A DNA stretch of 14,392 nucleotides from Nocardioides sp. (GCA_030145945.1 JASLDK010000396.1:1-14392); one strand, 5' to 3'; numbered from the stretch's first letter, positions 1 through 7,360 are shown. The notes: generated from the letters alone by a model not told the origin. Translations and numbers: made by a program.

Positions 1-563
1 TGTTCGACCGCACCATCGCGCGGTGGGAGCAGCAGTACGGCGACCGGCTGACCGTCCGCCACGTGCTGTCCCGAGAGGCGGGGGCGCCGTTGAGCGGTCG
101 GATCACACCGGCCCTGGTGACCGACCTCGTCCCCGACACCAGCAGTGTGACCGCGTGGTTCCTCTGCGGCCCGCAGCAGATGGTCGACGAGGTCGGCGCA
201 GCGCTTGCTGCGCGACCGACCGGTCGCGTGCTGAGCGAGGTCTTCCACCTCGAGTCCGCTGCGTCGCTGATCGACGTCGAGATCGACAGCGAGGTGATCG
301 TCTCGGTCGATGGCGTGGAGTCGTCCTTCACGCTGGCGTCCACCGGCGACTCGATCCTCGACGCTGCGCTGCAGGCCGGCATCGATCCGCCGTACTCCTG
401 CGCGGGAGGCGCCTGCGGCACGTGCCGGGCGAAGGTCCTGCTGGGTCGCGCCGTGATGGACCAGAACCATGCCCTCGACGACGGTCAGGTCGAGGCGGGC
501 TACATCCTGACCTGCCAGGCACACCCGGTCACCGAGGAGTTGCGGATCGACTACGACGCCTGA
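1..563 (+). CDS. Oxygenase electron-transfer reductase, PaaE/KshB type (C-terminal part, 5' truncated)
   Basis: The reading frame is open from base 3, so this is the 3' end of a gene that begins before the window. The visible part covers the end of a ferredoxin-NADP reductase-like NAD-binding domain (FLCGPQQMV, bases 156-182) and then a plant-type [2Fe-2S] ferredoxin domain. The cluster ligands are visible as CAGGACGTC, a C-x4-C-x2-C pattern with cysteine codons at 399, 414 and 423, plus a fourth Cys at 513 in LTCQAHP. This order (FAD, NAD, then C-terminal ferredoxin) is that of class IA oxygenase reductases, which pass electrons from NAD(P)H to a diiron or Rieske oxygenase. The ending GYILTCQAHPVTEELRIDYDA resembles phenylacetyl-CoA epoxidase reductase PaaE more than the 3-ketosteroid 9-alpha-hydroxylase reductase KshB. 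That subfamily choice comes from memory of the families and is not certain. The missing N-terminus and upstream neighbours would decide it. Confidence 0.85.
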   Translation, partial: FDRTIARWEQQYGDRLTVRHVLSREAGAPLSGRITPALVTDLVPDTSSVTAWFLCGPQQMVDEVGAALAARPTGRVLSEVFHLESAASLIDVEIDSEVIVSVDGVESSFTLASTGDSILDAALQAGIDPPYSCAGGACGTCRAKVLLGRAVMDQNHALDDGQVEAGYILTCQAHPVTEELRIDYDA

Positions 564-592
564 GGTCCGCCGCTGCACCTGTGCCGTGCTGA

Positions 593-611
593 GCACTCAC
601 CTGATGAGTGC
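593..611 (+). terminator. Small hairpin after the reductase gene
   Basis: An inverted repeat GCACTCA (593-599), loop CCTGA, TGAGTGC (605-611) lies 30 bp after the reductase stop. The 7-bp stem has no T-tract. It may be a weak intrinsic terminator or a chance repeat. Confidence 0.3.
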
Positions 612-667
612 CCGGCGCGGCGCAGCGCATTTCCGAGCCAGGCCGGTCGGCAGGCATGCTGGGCCTC

Positions 668-1354
668 GTGAGTTCACGAGCGACCGTCGGCCGACCATCG
701 GCCGATGACCGACGACTGCCCGCCGCTGTGCTCTTCGACATGGACGGGACCCTGGTCGACACCGAGCCGTACTGGATGGCCACCGAGGAAGCGATCGCAG
801 AGCAGTACGGCGGGACGTGGACGCACGCGGATGCGATGGCGTTGGTGGGCAACGAGCTGATCGTGTCGGGGGAGTACATCAAGGCCAAGCTCGGGCTGGA
901 CCAGTCGGCCGAGGAGGTCGTGGAGATGCTGCTCGACGGCGTCGTCGAGCAGGTCCGGCACGCGGTGCCATGGTGCGACGGGGCACGGGAGATGCTGCTG
1001 TCTCTTCGGGAAGCGGGCGTGCCCTGCGCCCTCGTGACGATGTCCTACCAGCGATTCGTCGCGCCGATCCTGGAACACCTGCCGCCGGAGACGTTCCGGG
1101 TGATCGTCACCGGTGACATGGTCGACAACGGCAAGCCGCATCCGGAGCCCTACCTGACCGCGGCCGCAGCGCTGGGCGTCGACCCGGCGGACTGCGTGGC
1201 GGTCGAAGACTCGCCCACGGGAGCCCGGTCGGCGGAGGAGGCAGGCTGCCGGGTGCTCGTCGTACCGAACCATGTGCCGGTGCCGGAGGGACCGAACCGC
1301 TACTTCCGGGAGACCCTGATGGGACTCAGTCCAGCTGACCTGGCTGCTCTGTGA
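668..1354 (+). CDS. HAD-superfamily phosphatase (beta-phosphoglucomutase/phosphatase-like)
   Basis: The 228-residue product carries all four haloacid dehalogenase motifs. Motif I is FDMDGT with nucleophile Asp24 and acid/base Asp26. Motif II is the Thr124 region (CALVTMS). Lys156 in NGKPHPEPY is motif III, and VAVEDSPTG (Glu180, Asp181) is motif IV. The helical insert between motifs I and II is the C1-type cap of the beta-phosphoglucomutase-like subfamily, so a small phosphorylated metabolite is the likely substrate, but none can be named. The GTG at 668 was chosen because a CATGCT box sits 7 nt before it, like the leaderless promoters of the neighbours, and because conserved sequence starts about 20 residues later. 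In-frame starts also exist at 608 (GTG) and 656 (ATG). The last 29 bp overlap the 3' end of the convergent nuclease gene. Confidence 0.85.
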   Translation: MSSRATVGRPSADDRRLPAAVLFDMDGTLVDTEPYWMATEEAIAEQYGGTWTHADAMALVGNELIVSGEYIKAKLGLDQSAEEVVEMLLDGVVEQVRHAVPWCDGAREMLLSLREAGVPCALVTMSYQRFVAPILEHLPPETFRVIVTGDMVDNGKPHPEPYLTAAAALGVDPADCVAVEDSPTGARSAEEAGCRVLVVPNHVPVPEGPNRYFRETLMGLSPADLAAL

Positions 1355-2222
1355 CCGGCGTCGGATAGGGCGGCGGCGTGCCGCCGTACGCCGGGCAGAT
1401 CGCCTGGTGGGAGCACCAACGACAGCCGGCACCCTTGCGGGGGAGGAACTCCTGCAACTCGGTGGCAGCCCTGATCGCGTCCCACACCGCCAGCACCTTG
1501 CGCTCAGTGGCGAGGAGGTCCTGCTCGTCGGGCTGGTAGCGCAGGACCTCACTGTTGGCGAAGTAGACCAACTGCAGCATCGTCGGCACTACGCCGCGCA
1601 TGCGCCACAGCACCAGGGCATAGAACTTCAGCTGGAAGAGCGCTTTGCCCTCGAACTTCTCGCCGGGGGAACTTCCGGTCTTGTAGTCGCAGATCCGGAT
1701 CGACCCGTCCGCAGCCACGTCGACCCGGTCGATCACCCCGCGCAGCAGCAGCTTCGAGTCCGTCAGCGTCTCGACGTACAACTCGCGTTCGGCGGGTTCG
1801 AGGCGGGTGGGGTCCTCGAGGTCGAAGTACTTCGCGAGTGTCTCGCGACAGGACGCCAACCAGGCGGCGATCTCCGGGCCTTCGACCGGGAACATCGCGG
1901 TGACCGCCGGCTCGACCTCTTGCAACTCCTCCCACGCGGGTAGAACCATCCGGTCGGCCTGCTCCGGCGTGCGCTCACCGGCAGGAAGGTCGAAGAGCTG
2001 CTCCAGCACCCGGTGGATGACGGTTCCGCGCACCGCCGGGGGCGAGGGCGGCTCGGGCAGCCGGTCGATGCTGCGGAAGCGGTAGAGCAACGGGCAGTTC
2101 ATGAAGTCGCCGACTCGCGACGGGGACAGGGCTCCCACGACGTCGACACCGTCGACCCGGCTCCCGCGACGCTCGGCCGGGTCGGCGGGTTCGATCCCGA
2201 CGGCGGGTGATGTGGTCGACAT
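1326..2222 (-). CDS. RecB-family PD-(D/E)XK nuclease with Fe-S cluster motif
   Basis: The 298-residue product is a stand-alone RecB/AddB/Cas4-type nuclease domain (PDDEXK_1 class). Visible nuclease residues are His70 (GTVIHRVLE), Asp165 (GVIDRVD), and Asp179 with Lys181 in the DYKTG motif. Four cysteines match the 4Fe-4S cage of AddB/Cas4 nucleases: Cys43 (FMNCPLLYRFR) near the N-terminus and Cys267, Cys270 and Cys276 near the C-terminus. There is no helicase domain. A single-gene homologue stands beside trmI and the proteasome genes in mycobacteria (Rv2119 next to Rv2118c), so this linkage is old. Its DNA substrate is unknown; a repair role is inferred. ATG at 2222 follows a reverse-strand TAGGGT box with 7 nt between, which fixes a leaderless start. 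The frame is open further upstream but that runs into the M50 gene on the other strand. Confidence 0.9.
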   Translation of the reverse strand: MSTTSPAVGIEPADPAERRGSRVDGVDVVGALSPSRVGDFMNCPLLYRFRSIDRLPEPPSPPAVRGTVIHRVLEQLFDLPAGERTPEQADRMVLPAWEELQEVEPAVTAMFPVEGPEIAAWLASCRETLAKYFDLEDPTRLEPAERELYVETLTDSKLLLRGVIDRVDVAADGSIRICDYKTGSSPGEKFEGKALFQLKFYALVLWRMRGVVPTMLQLVYFANSEVLRYQPDEQDLLATERKVLAVWDAIRAATELQEFLPRKGAGCRWCSHQAICPAYGGTPPPYPTPVTEQPGQLD

Positions 2223-2229
2223 GCCAGCG

Positions 2230-2235
2230 ACCCTA
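2230..2235 (-). promoter_or_regulatory. -10 box of leaderless promoter for the RecB-like nuclease gene
   Basis: On the minus strand TAGGGT is followed by 7 nt and then the ATG at 2222. This TANNNT spacing places the transcription start at or next to the start codon, and no Shine-Dalgarno is present. It lies back-to-back with the M50 gene promoter in a 63-bp intergenic region. Confidence 0.65.
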
Positions 2236-2273
2236 GGCGAGCCCTCCGACACTGACGCCAGACGTCCGCCGGA

Positions 2274-2279
2274 TAGCCT
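2274..2279 (+). promoter_or_regulatory. -10 box of leaderless promoter for the M50 protease gene
   Basis: TAGCCT is followed by 6 nt and the GTG at 2286. A CTGACG element at 2252-2257, 16 bp upstream, could be the -35. No ribosome binding site is seen, in keeping with a leaderless transcript. Confidence 0.6.
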
Positions 2280-2285
2280 CGAGCT

Positions 2286-3398
2286 GTGTCCGAGCAACGC
2301 GCCCCCGTGCCCCGCGGCATGTTCCGCATCGGCCGGATCGCGGGCAGCGACGTGCTCGTGTCGAGCTCCTGGTTCCTGATCGCCGCACTGATCGCGTTCG
2401 TGATGGGCCCCCGCGTCGACCAGGTTCAGCCCGGACTGGGCGGTTGGAAGTACGTCGTGGGCGTGGCGTTCGCGATGGCGCTCTACTTCGCCGTTCTCCT
2501 GCATGAGGCCTCCCACGCCGTCGTCGCCCGGCGCTTCGGATTCACGGTCCACTCGATCACCCTCCACTTCCTCGGTGGCGCGACAGCCATCGAAGGCGAG
2601 TCCAGGCAGCCCCGCCAGGAGTTCTGGATCGCAGTCGTCGGGCCGATCACCTCACTAGGGGTGGGAGCTGCTGCGCTGGGCCTGTGGTTCGTGATCCCCG
2701 ACGGGCTGCTGCTCCTGGTCGTCGAAGGACTGGCGGGCGCCAACCTGATGATCGGGATCCTCAACCTCGTGCCCGGACTCCCGCTCGACGGCGGTCGGGG
2801 ACTCCAGGCCGCCGTCTGGGCCGCGACCGGCAAGGTGCACACCGGTACGACGGTCGCAGCATGGGGCGGTCGTGTGACCGCTGTCCTCGTCGGGGTGTGG
2901 GCCATCTGGTCGTCACGGGGCGGTGACGCGGTCAACCCGTTCATCCTCCTGGTCGTCGCCATGTTCTTGTGGAGCGGTGCCAGCCAGGCCCTGCGCGCGG
3001 CGCGCTTCACCCGGCAGTTCTCCGAGGTCGTCGCGCGCGACCTGGCGCGGCCCGCCTTCGGCGTACCGGATGATCTGCCGTTGTCCGAAGCCCTGCGCCG
3101 AGCGAACCAAGCACAGGCCCGCAGCATCGTCACCGTCAGCGCGGACGGCCGGGTCGCCGGCGTGGTCGACGGTTCAGCAGCTCGCGCGGTCCCGCCGGAA
3201 CGGGCTCCGTGGGTCGCCGTCTCCACGGTCAGTCGAACCCTCGAACCCGGCCTGACCCTGCCGGCCGGGATCGCGGGCGACGCCCTGCTGGATCGTCTGC
3301 GTACGACCCCGGCGACCGAGTACGTCCTGGTCGACGACGAGGGCGGGGTGTACGGCGTGCTGGCGACGAGTGACGTCCTGCGCGCCGTCCGCGGATAG
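2286..3398 (+). CDS. M50-family site-2 protease with C-terminal CBS domains (Rip3-like)
   Basis: The 370-residue product is an intramembrane zinc metalloprotease. The zinc site HEASH (residues 73-77) lies in a membrane helix and the third ligand is Asp168 in the LDGG motif (167-170) of NLVPGLPLDGGRGLQ. Hydrophobic stretches near 24-40, 56-80, 113-137, 139-162, 192-208 and 217-232 give about six membrane spans. Residues 245-370 hold a degenerate CBS pair, which usually senses adenine nucleotides; EYVLVDDEGGVYGVLATSDVL at the end is a typical CBS segment. This architecture matches the M50/CBS proteases such as mycobacterial Rip3. Such enzymes cleave membrane-bound anti-sigma factors or similar proteins; the substrate here cannot be read from the sequence. 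The GTG start is set by the leaderless promoter. trmI follows 50 bp later with its own promoter. Confidence 0.92.
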   Translation: MSEQRAPVPRGMFRIGRIAGSDVLVSSSWFLIAALIAFVMGPRVDQVQPGLGGWKYVVGVAFAMALYFAVLLHEASHAVVARRFGFTVHSITLHFLGGATAIEGESRQPRQEFWIAVVGPITSLGVGAAALGLWFVIPDGLLLLVVEGLAGANLMIGILNLVPGLPLDGGRGLQAAVWAATGKVHTGTTVAAWGGRVTAVLVGVWAIWSSRGGDAVNPFILLVVAMFLWSGASQALRAARFTRQFSEVVARDLARPAFGVPDDLPLSEALRRANQAQARSIVTVSADGRVAGVVDGSAARAVPPERAPWVAVSTVSRTLEPGLTLPAGIAGDALLDRLRTTPATEYVLVDDEGGVYGVLATSDVLRAVRG

Positions 3399-3436
3399 CC
3401 CGCCCTGCTGATGCGGACTGCCGGCGACGAGGCCGA

Positions 3437-3442
3437 TAGATT
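3437..3442 (+). promoter_or_regulatory. -10 box of leaderless promoter for trmI
   Basis: TAGATT is followed by 6 nt and the GTG at 3449, with no Shine-Dalgarno. The same spacing recurs at the neighbouring genes. Confidence 0.6.
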
Positions 3443-3448
3443 GCGCCG

Positions 3449-4441
3449 GTGAGCGAAGCACCCCAGCAGCCTGCCCCCGGCGATGTCTCTCCCGAAGCCT
3501 GGTCCGGTGTCCACCGTGGCCCGTTGCGCGCGGGCGAGTGGGTCCGTCTGGTCGATGGCAAGGGACGCAAGCACAACTTCGAGCTCGTGCCGGGCAAGCG
3601 CTTCTTCTCGAACAAGGGCCACCTCGAGCACGACGAGTTGATCGGTCGCGAGGAGGGCTTCGCCGTCACGTCCTCCGTGGGCGGTGAGTACCTCGTGTTC
3701 CGGCCCCTGCTGTCGGAGTTCGTCGTGTCGATGCCCCGCGGTGCGGCGGTCGTCTATCCCAAGGACTCTGCCCAGATCGTTGCGATGGCGGACATCTTCC
3801 CCGGCGCTCACGTGGTCGAGGCCGGTGTGGGGTCGGGTGCACTACCCTGCTCGCTGCTGCGCGCCGTCGGACCGCACGGCCGTGTGTCGTCGTACGAGCG
3901 ACGCGAGGAGTTCGCCGACGTCGCCCGCCGCAACGTCACCCAGTTCTTCGGCGGCGACCACCCCGCCTGGCGGCTCACCCTCGGCGATCTCGCCGAAGCC
4001 CTGCCCGCCTCCGGTGAGCGCTGCGACCGGATCATCCTTGACATGCTGGCGCCCTGGGACTGCCTCGACGCCGCTGCCGACGCGCTCCTGCCCGGCGGCA
4101 TCGTCTGTGCGTACGTCGCCACCACGACGCAGTTGTCGAAGTTCGTGGAGGCGGTCCGAGTGCATGGAGGGTTCACGGAGCCCGCACCCTGGGAGTCGCT
4201 CGTGCGTGACTGGCACGTCGAGGGTCTTGCCGTTCGACCCGGTCACAAGATGATCGGACACACCGCCTTCCTGGTCACTGCGCGCCGGATGGCGCCGGGG
4301 GAGAGGGCACCGCTCAAGAAGCGCCGCCCGGCTCCCGGCGCCTACGGACCGGACTACACCGGCCCCCGTCCGCCGGGGGTCGCGGCGCCGGTCGAGGACC
4401 CGGTCATCGACGCCGTGGTCGAGGAGTCCACCGAGGACTGA
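3449..4441 (+). CDS. trmI: tRNA (adenine(58)-N1)-methyltransferase TrmI
   Basis: The 330-residue product matches bacterial TrmI, the homotetrameric class I SAM-dependent enzyme that makes m1A58 in the tRNA T-loop. The N-terminal beta-rich region includes LRAGEWVRLVDGKGRKHNFEL (27-47), followed by RGAAVVYPKDSAQIV (97-111), which is strongly conserved in the family. The Rossmann motif I is VVEAGVGSGAL (122-132), and DMLAPWD is the motif IV active-site segment. The last 40 or so residues are Pro- and acid-rich and extend past the usual ~280-residue length; this tail looks disordered. The trmI-arc neighbourhood is the usual one in actinobacteria, without a known functional link to the proteasome. 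GTG at 3449 follows a TAGATT box by 6 nt, so translation is probably leaderless. Confidence 0.93.
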   Translation: MSEAPQQPAPGDVSPEAWSGVHRGPLRAGEWVRLVDGKGRKHNFELVPGKRFFSNKGHLEHDELIGREEGFAVTSSVGGEYLVFRPLLSEFVVSMPRGAAVVYPKDSAQIVAMADIFPGAHVVEAGVGSGALPCSLLRAVGPHGRVSSYERREEFADVARRNVTQFFGGDHPAWRLTLGDLAEALPASGERCDRIILDMLAPWDCLDAAADALLPGGIVCAYVATTTQLSKFVEAVRVHGGFTEPAPWESLVRDWHVEGLAVRPGHKMIGHTAFLVTARRMAPGERAPLKKRRPAPGAYGPDYTGPRPPGVAAPVEDPVIDAVVEESTED

Positions 4442-4503
4442 GCGCAACACGCGCGAAGGCCCCGGCTGACCTCAAAATCACTTCCTCCTCATCCCCGCCC
4501 GAG

Positions 4504-4509
4504 TAGGGT
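4504..4509 (+). promoter_or_regulatory. -10 box of the arc promoter
   Basis: TAGGGT lies 19 bp before the arc ATG. A start 6-7 nt downstream would give a leader of about 13 nt that begins at the Shine-Dalgarno AGGAGG (4517-4522), with 6 nt from it to the ATG at 4529. Unlike its neighbours this gene would have a very short leader instead of none. Confidence 0.5.
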
Positions 4510-4528
4510 CGGGAACAGGAGGTGTGCC

Positions 4529-6292
4529 ATGACGAACATGGGAGAAGGCACTTCGGGAGGGCACCGCTCCCCGAGCCGCGAAGAGCTCGAGGACCAGGTG
4601 CGTTACCTCGAGGACGAGGTCATCGATCTGCGCCGGCGCGTGCTCGACACGCCGGGCGCCGCTTCTCGATCGATCGAGATGAGGTTGGCCGAGGCCCAGC
4701 GATCGTTGGCCGCCGTCACGGCGCAGAACGAACGCCTTGCCGGCACCTTGCGTGATGCCCGCGATCAGATACTCAAGCTCAAGGAAGAGGTCGACCGGCT
4801 CGCGCAACCGCCTGCTGGTTTCGGCACCTTCCTCCAGCGCAACGAGGACGACACGGTCGACATCGTCACGAGCGGACGCAAGTTGCGGGTGAGTGTCAGC
4901 CCCAACGTCGAGCTCGACGGGTTGCAGCGCGGCCAGGAGGTCCTGCTCAACGAGTCGATGAACGTCGTCGCTGCCTTCGCCTTCGAGACGGTCGGCGAGG
5001 TCGTCATGTTCAAGGAGCTGCTGGCCGACGCCGAGCGGGTTCTCGTGATCGCCAACGCCGACGAGGAGCGCGTCGTACGCCTGGCCGAGCCGCTCCTCGG
5101 CTCCACGCTGCGGGCCGGCGACTCCCTGTTGCTCGACTCGCGTTCCGGCTACGTCTACGAACGGGTCCCGAAGTCGGAGGTCGAGGAGCTCGTCCTCGAA
5201 GAGGTTCCCGACATCACGTACGAGACGATCGGTGGCCTCGGCAACCAGATCGAGGCGATCCAGGACGCCGTCGAGTTGCCGTATCTCTACCCCGAGCTGT
5301 TCGCCGAGCATGAGCTCAAGCCGCCGAAGGGGATCCTGCTCTACGGTCCGCCGGGATGTGGCAAGACGCTGATCGCCAAGGCGGTCGCCAACTCACTCGC
5401 CAAGAAGGTCGCGGCCAAGACCGGCCAGGAGGGGAAGTCCTACTTCCTCAACATCAAGGGCCCCGAGCTCCTCAACAAGTACGTCGGCGAGACTGAGCGC
5501 CACATCCGGCTGGTGTTCCAGCGCGCACGTGAGAAGGCGAGCACCGGTACGCCGGTCATCGTGTTCTTCGACGAGATGGACTCGCTCTTCCGCACCCGTG
5601 GCTCCGGCGTCTCCTCCGACGTCGAGAACACGATCGTGCCGCAGCTGCTCAGCGAGATCGACGGCGTCGAGTTGCTGGAGAACGTCCTCGTGATCGGCGC
5701 CTCCAACCGTGAGGACATGATCGACCCGGCGATCCTGCGGCCGGGGCGCCTCGACGTGAAGATCAAGATCGAACGACCCGACGCCGAGTCGGCGCGCGAC
5801 ATCTTCAGCAAATACCTCACCGCCAACCTGCCGCTGCATCCCGAGGACCTCGCAGAGTTCGGCGGCGACCGCTCGGCGGCGGTGGCCGGCATGATCCGGG
5901 CGACCGTGGAGCGGATGTACTCGGAGACCGAGGACAACCGCTTCCTCGAGGTCACCTACGCCAATGGTGACAAGGAGGTCCTCTACTTCAAGGACTTCAA
6001 CTCGGGCGCGATGATCCAGAACATCGTCGACCGGTCCAAGAAGATGGCGATCAAGGACTTCCTCGAGCACGACGTCAAGGGGTTGCGGGTCTCGCACCTG
6101 CTTCAGGCCTGCGTGGACGAGTTCAAGGAGAACGAGGACCTCCCCAACACCACCAACCCCGACGACTGGGCCCGAATCTCCGGCAAGAAGGGCGAGCGGA
6201 TCGTCTTCATCCGCACCCTGATCACCGGCAAGCAGGGAACCGAGCCGGGCCGCTCCATCGACACTGTGCAGGACACGGGCCAGTACTTGTAG
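4529..6292 (+). CDS. arc: Proteasome-associated AAA ATPase ARC/Mpa
   Basis: The 587-residue product is the hexameric unfoldase that recognises Pup and feeds pupylated proteins to the 20S core. Domain order is clear: an N-terminal coiled coil (about 16-92) that binds Pup, two OB folds (about 97-220), then the AAA+ module. Walker A is GPPGCGKT (273-280) and Walker B is VIVFFDEMD (343-351). The pore loop is KYVG (317-320), and RPGRLD (404-409) supplies arginine-finger residues. The C-terminus is GQYL, whose penultimate Tyr is the conserved motif used by Mpa/ARC to dock on and open the proteasome gate. Length is near the usual ~590-610. The ATG at 4529 has a good AGGAGG Shine-Dalgarno 6 nt upstream; an in-frame ATG at 4538 is less well placed. 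Two small non-proteasome genes separate it from dop. Confidence 0.97.
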   Translation: MTNMGEGTSGGHRSPSREELEDQVRYLEDEVIDLRRRVLDTPGAASRSIEMRLAEAQRSLAAVTAQNERLAGTLRDARDQILKLKEEVDRLAQPPAGFGTFLQRNEDDTVDIVTSGRKLRVSVSPNVELDGLQRGQEVLLNESMNVVAAFAFETVGEVVMFKELLADAERVLVIANADEERVVRLAEPLLGSTLRAGDSLLLDSRSGYVYERVPKSEVEELVLEEVPDITYETIGGLGNQIEAIQDAVELPYLYPELFAEHELKPPKGILLYGPPGCGKTLIAKAVANSLAKKVAAKTGQEGKSYFLNIKGPELLNKYVGETERHIRLVFQRAREKASTGTPVIVFFDEMDSLFRTRGSGVSSDVENTIVPQLLSEIDGVELLENVLVIGASNREDMIDPAILRPGRLDVKIKIERPDAESARDIFSKYLTANLPLHPEDLAEFGGDRSAAVAGMIRATVERMYSETEDNRFLEVTYANGDKEVLYFKDFNSGAMIQNIVDRSKKMAIKDFLEHDVKGLRVSHLLQACVDEFKENEDLPNTTNPDDWARISGKKGERIVFIRTLITGKQGTEPGRSIDTVQDTGQYL

Positions 6293-6305
6293 GGCCGCGA
6301 CACGC

Positions 6306-6317
6306 TGCCGGCCGGCA
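6306..6317. repeat. 12-bp perfect palindrome upstream of the 24-codon gene
   Basis: TGCCGGCCGGCA is self-complementary with no loop, so it is a poor terminator for arc but could be a protein-binding site upstream of the promoter at 6346. In GC-rich DNA such a palindrome may also arise by chance. Confidence 0.3.
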
Positions 6318-6345
6318 TCTCTGAGTCTCACTTGGCGCGCTGGCC

Positions 6346-6351
6346 TAGGGT
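6346..6351 (+). promoter_or_regulatory. -10 box for the 24-codon gene
   Basis: TAGGGT fits the same -10 consensus used by arc and pup and lies 42 bp before the ATG at 6394. The transcript would carry a leader of about 35 nt containing a Shine-Dalgarno. No clear -35 is visible. Confidence 0.5.
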
Positions 6352-6393
6352 GGGAGGCGTCCTTCCGACAACCATCTGCGAGGAGCAATCCCC

Positions 6394-6468
6394 ATGAAGA
6401 AGCTCATCATCGTCGCCCTTGCTGCCCTCGGCGTCTCCGCTGCCGTCAAGGTCGCCAAGAGCCGCTGA
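6394..6468 (+). CDS. 24-residue hydrophobic small protein, unrecognised
   Basis: ATG at 6394 opens a 24-codon frame, MKKLIIVALAALGVSAAVKV then AKSR and a TGA stop. A purine-rich ribosome site (AGGAG, 6381-6385) sits 8 nt upstream and a TAGGGT -10 box lies farther up, so the translation signals are good. The product has two N-terminal lysines, a hydrophobic stretch of about 15 residues and a basic end. It could be a very small membrane protein or a bare signal-like peptide. It resembles the start of the short actinobacterial DLW-39-type proteins, which also open with MKKL and an Ala/Leu helix, but it lacks their acidic DLW tail. The gene is followed 6 bp later by a strong hairpin. No function can be assigned; expression is inferred from the signals only. 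Confidence 0.6.
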   Translation: MKKLIIVALAALGVSAAVKVAKSR

Positions 6469-6474
6469 CGTGAC

Positions 6475-6506
6475 GATGTGCCGGGCTCGTCCGAGCCCGG
6501 CACATC
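6475..6506. terminator. Bidirectional hairpin terminator
   Basis: A perfect 14-bp inverted repeat (GATGTGCCGGGCTC, loop GTCC, then its complement) begins 6 bp after the 24-codon gene and ends 11 bp before the stop of the convergent DUF1206 gene. No T-tract follows on either strand, which is common in high-GC actinobacteria. Confidence 0.8.
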
Positions 6507-6517
6507 ACCGGTCGGGA

Positions 6518-7360
6518 TCAATTCGCGCGCAAGGACGCTGCGCGCAGCACGTGGAAGATGCCGTAGCACCCGAGTCCGAGGGCGACGAGCAGCATCAGCG
6601 CGGGACCGAACGGCTCGTCTCGCAATCGGACGATCGCCTGGTCCAGCCCGGTCGGCTTCTGCGGGTCGTGGGTGATCGCGCTCCAGCCGAGCATGCCGGC
6701 CAGCAGGATGAAGGATGCGCCGTGCGCGACGAACCCGACTCGGGCGAGGACCGTCACCACCTTTCCGAGCGTTCCCGCGCGGGCCTCTGCCTCCAGTCCG
6801 CGGCGCCAGCGGTGGGAGATCGCCTTGACGATGCTCACGACGCCGACGGCTGCGACGCCCACACTCGCCACGATGACGAGCGCAGGTCCGATCGGCAGGG
6901 CCACCAGTCGCCCGGTGAGACCGCCCGACCCGCTGCCGGAGCCAGACCCGGACCCAGCTCCTGAACCACCACTCGCCGTGCGGATCGCGAGAAGAGCCAG
7001 CACCGCGAAGACGACTGTCCGGCCCATCGAACCGGCGCGCGCCGCCCACCGGCGTGCGCCCTGTGTGTCGCGATGACCGCCCACCGCCTGGAAGATCTCC
7101 CACAGCGCGAGTCCGCTGAGTCCCACGGCCACGAGCCACAGGACCACGCTCCCCAACGGCTGGTGGTGCAGTTGCTGCATCGCTCCCTGACCGGACGCCG
7201 ATCCGTCAGGTCGGCCCAGCACCAGCTGCACGGCCAACCAGGCGATGATCGTGTAGACGACGCCGTAGGCCGCCATCCCGGCCCGCGCGACATTGGTGAC
7301 CGCAGGGTGGTCGCGTGCCTCCCGCGCAGCGTGCTCCGTCCGCTCCTCCACGCCCACCAT
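6518..7360 (-). CDS. DUF1206 six-span membrane protein
   Basis: The 280-residue product has three tandem copies of the DUF1206 unit, each a pair of membrane helices. The second helices of the three units look alike: GSVVLWLVAVGLSGLALWEI (70-89), GPALVIVASVGVAAVGVVSI (158-177) and GPALMLLVALGLGCYGIFHV (252-271). Predicted spans are near 27-48, 68-92, 112-128, 156-180, 205-226 and 250-275, with a basic, probably cytoplasmic N-terminus. Units one and two are joined by a Gly/Ser repeat linker at 131-148. The family's function is unknown to me. The ATG at 7360 has a GGGGAGG ribosome site 6 nt upstream on the minus strand. The gene is divergent from dop and convergent with the 24-codon gene, so it interrupts the proteasome block on the opposite strand. 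Confidence 0.85.
   Translation of the reverse strand: MVGVEERTEHAAREARDHPAVTNVARAGMAAYGVVYTIIAWLAVQLVLGRPDGSASGQGAMQQLHHQPLGSVVLWLVAVGLSGLALWEIFQAVGGHRDTQGARRWAARAGSMGRTVVFAVLALLAIRTASGGSGAGSGSGSGSGSGGLTGRLVALPIGPALVIVASVGVAAVGVVSIVKAISHRWRRGLEAEARAGTLGKVVTVLARVGFVAHGASFILLAGMLGWSAITHDPQKPTGLDQAIVRLRDEPFGPALMLLVALGLGCYGIFHVLRAASLRAN

Noticed and set aside
593..611. Possible riboswitch or attenuator before the HAD gene
   Set aside because: Only one 7-bp stem is present, with no conserved aptamer features; kept as a weak terminator.
2223..2567. Upstream extension of the RecB-like nuclease gene by 115 codons
   Set aside because: It would overlap the divergent M50 gene, lacks family resemblance and lies upstream of the leaderless promoter at 2230-2235.
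2483..3811. 442-codon minus-strand open frame across the M50 and trmI genes
   Set aside because: It spans two real genes and the intergenic region, with Arg/Ala/Ser/Thr-rich composition typical of an antisense shadow.
6917..6970. GC-rich imperfect tandem repeat possibly representing a minisatellite
   Set aside because: It is explained as the coding sequence of the Gly/Ser linker in the DUF1206 protein; noted there as a linker only.
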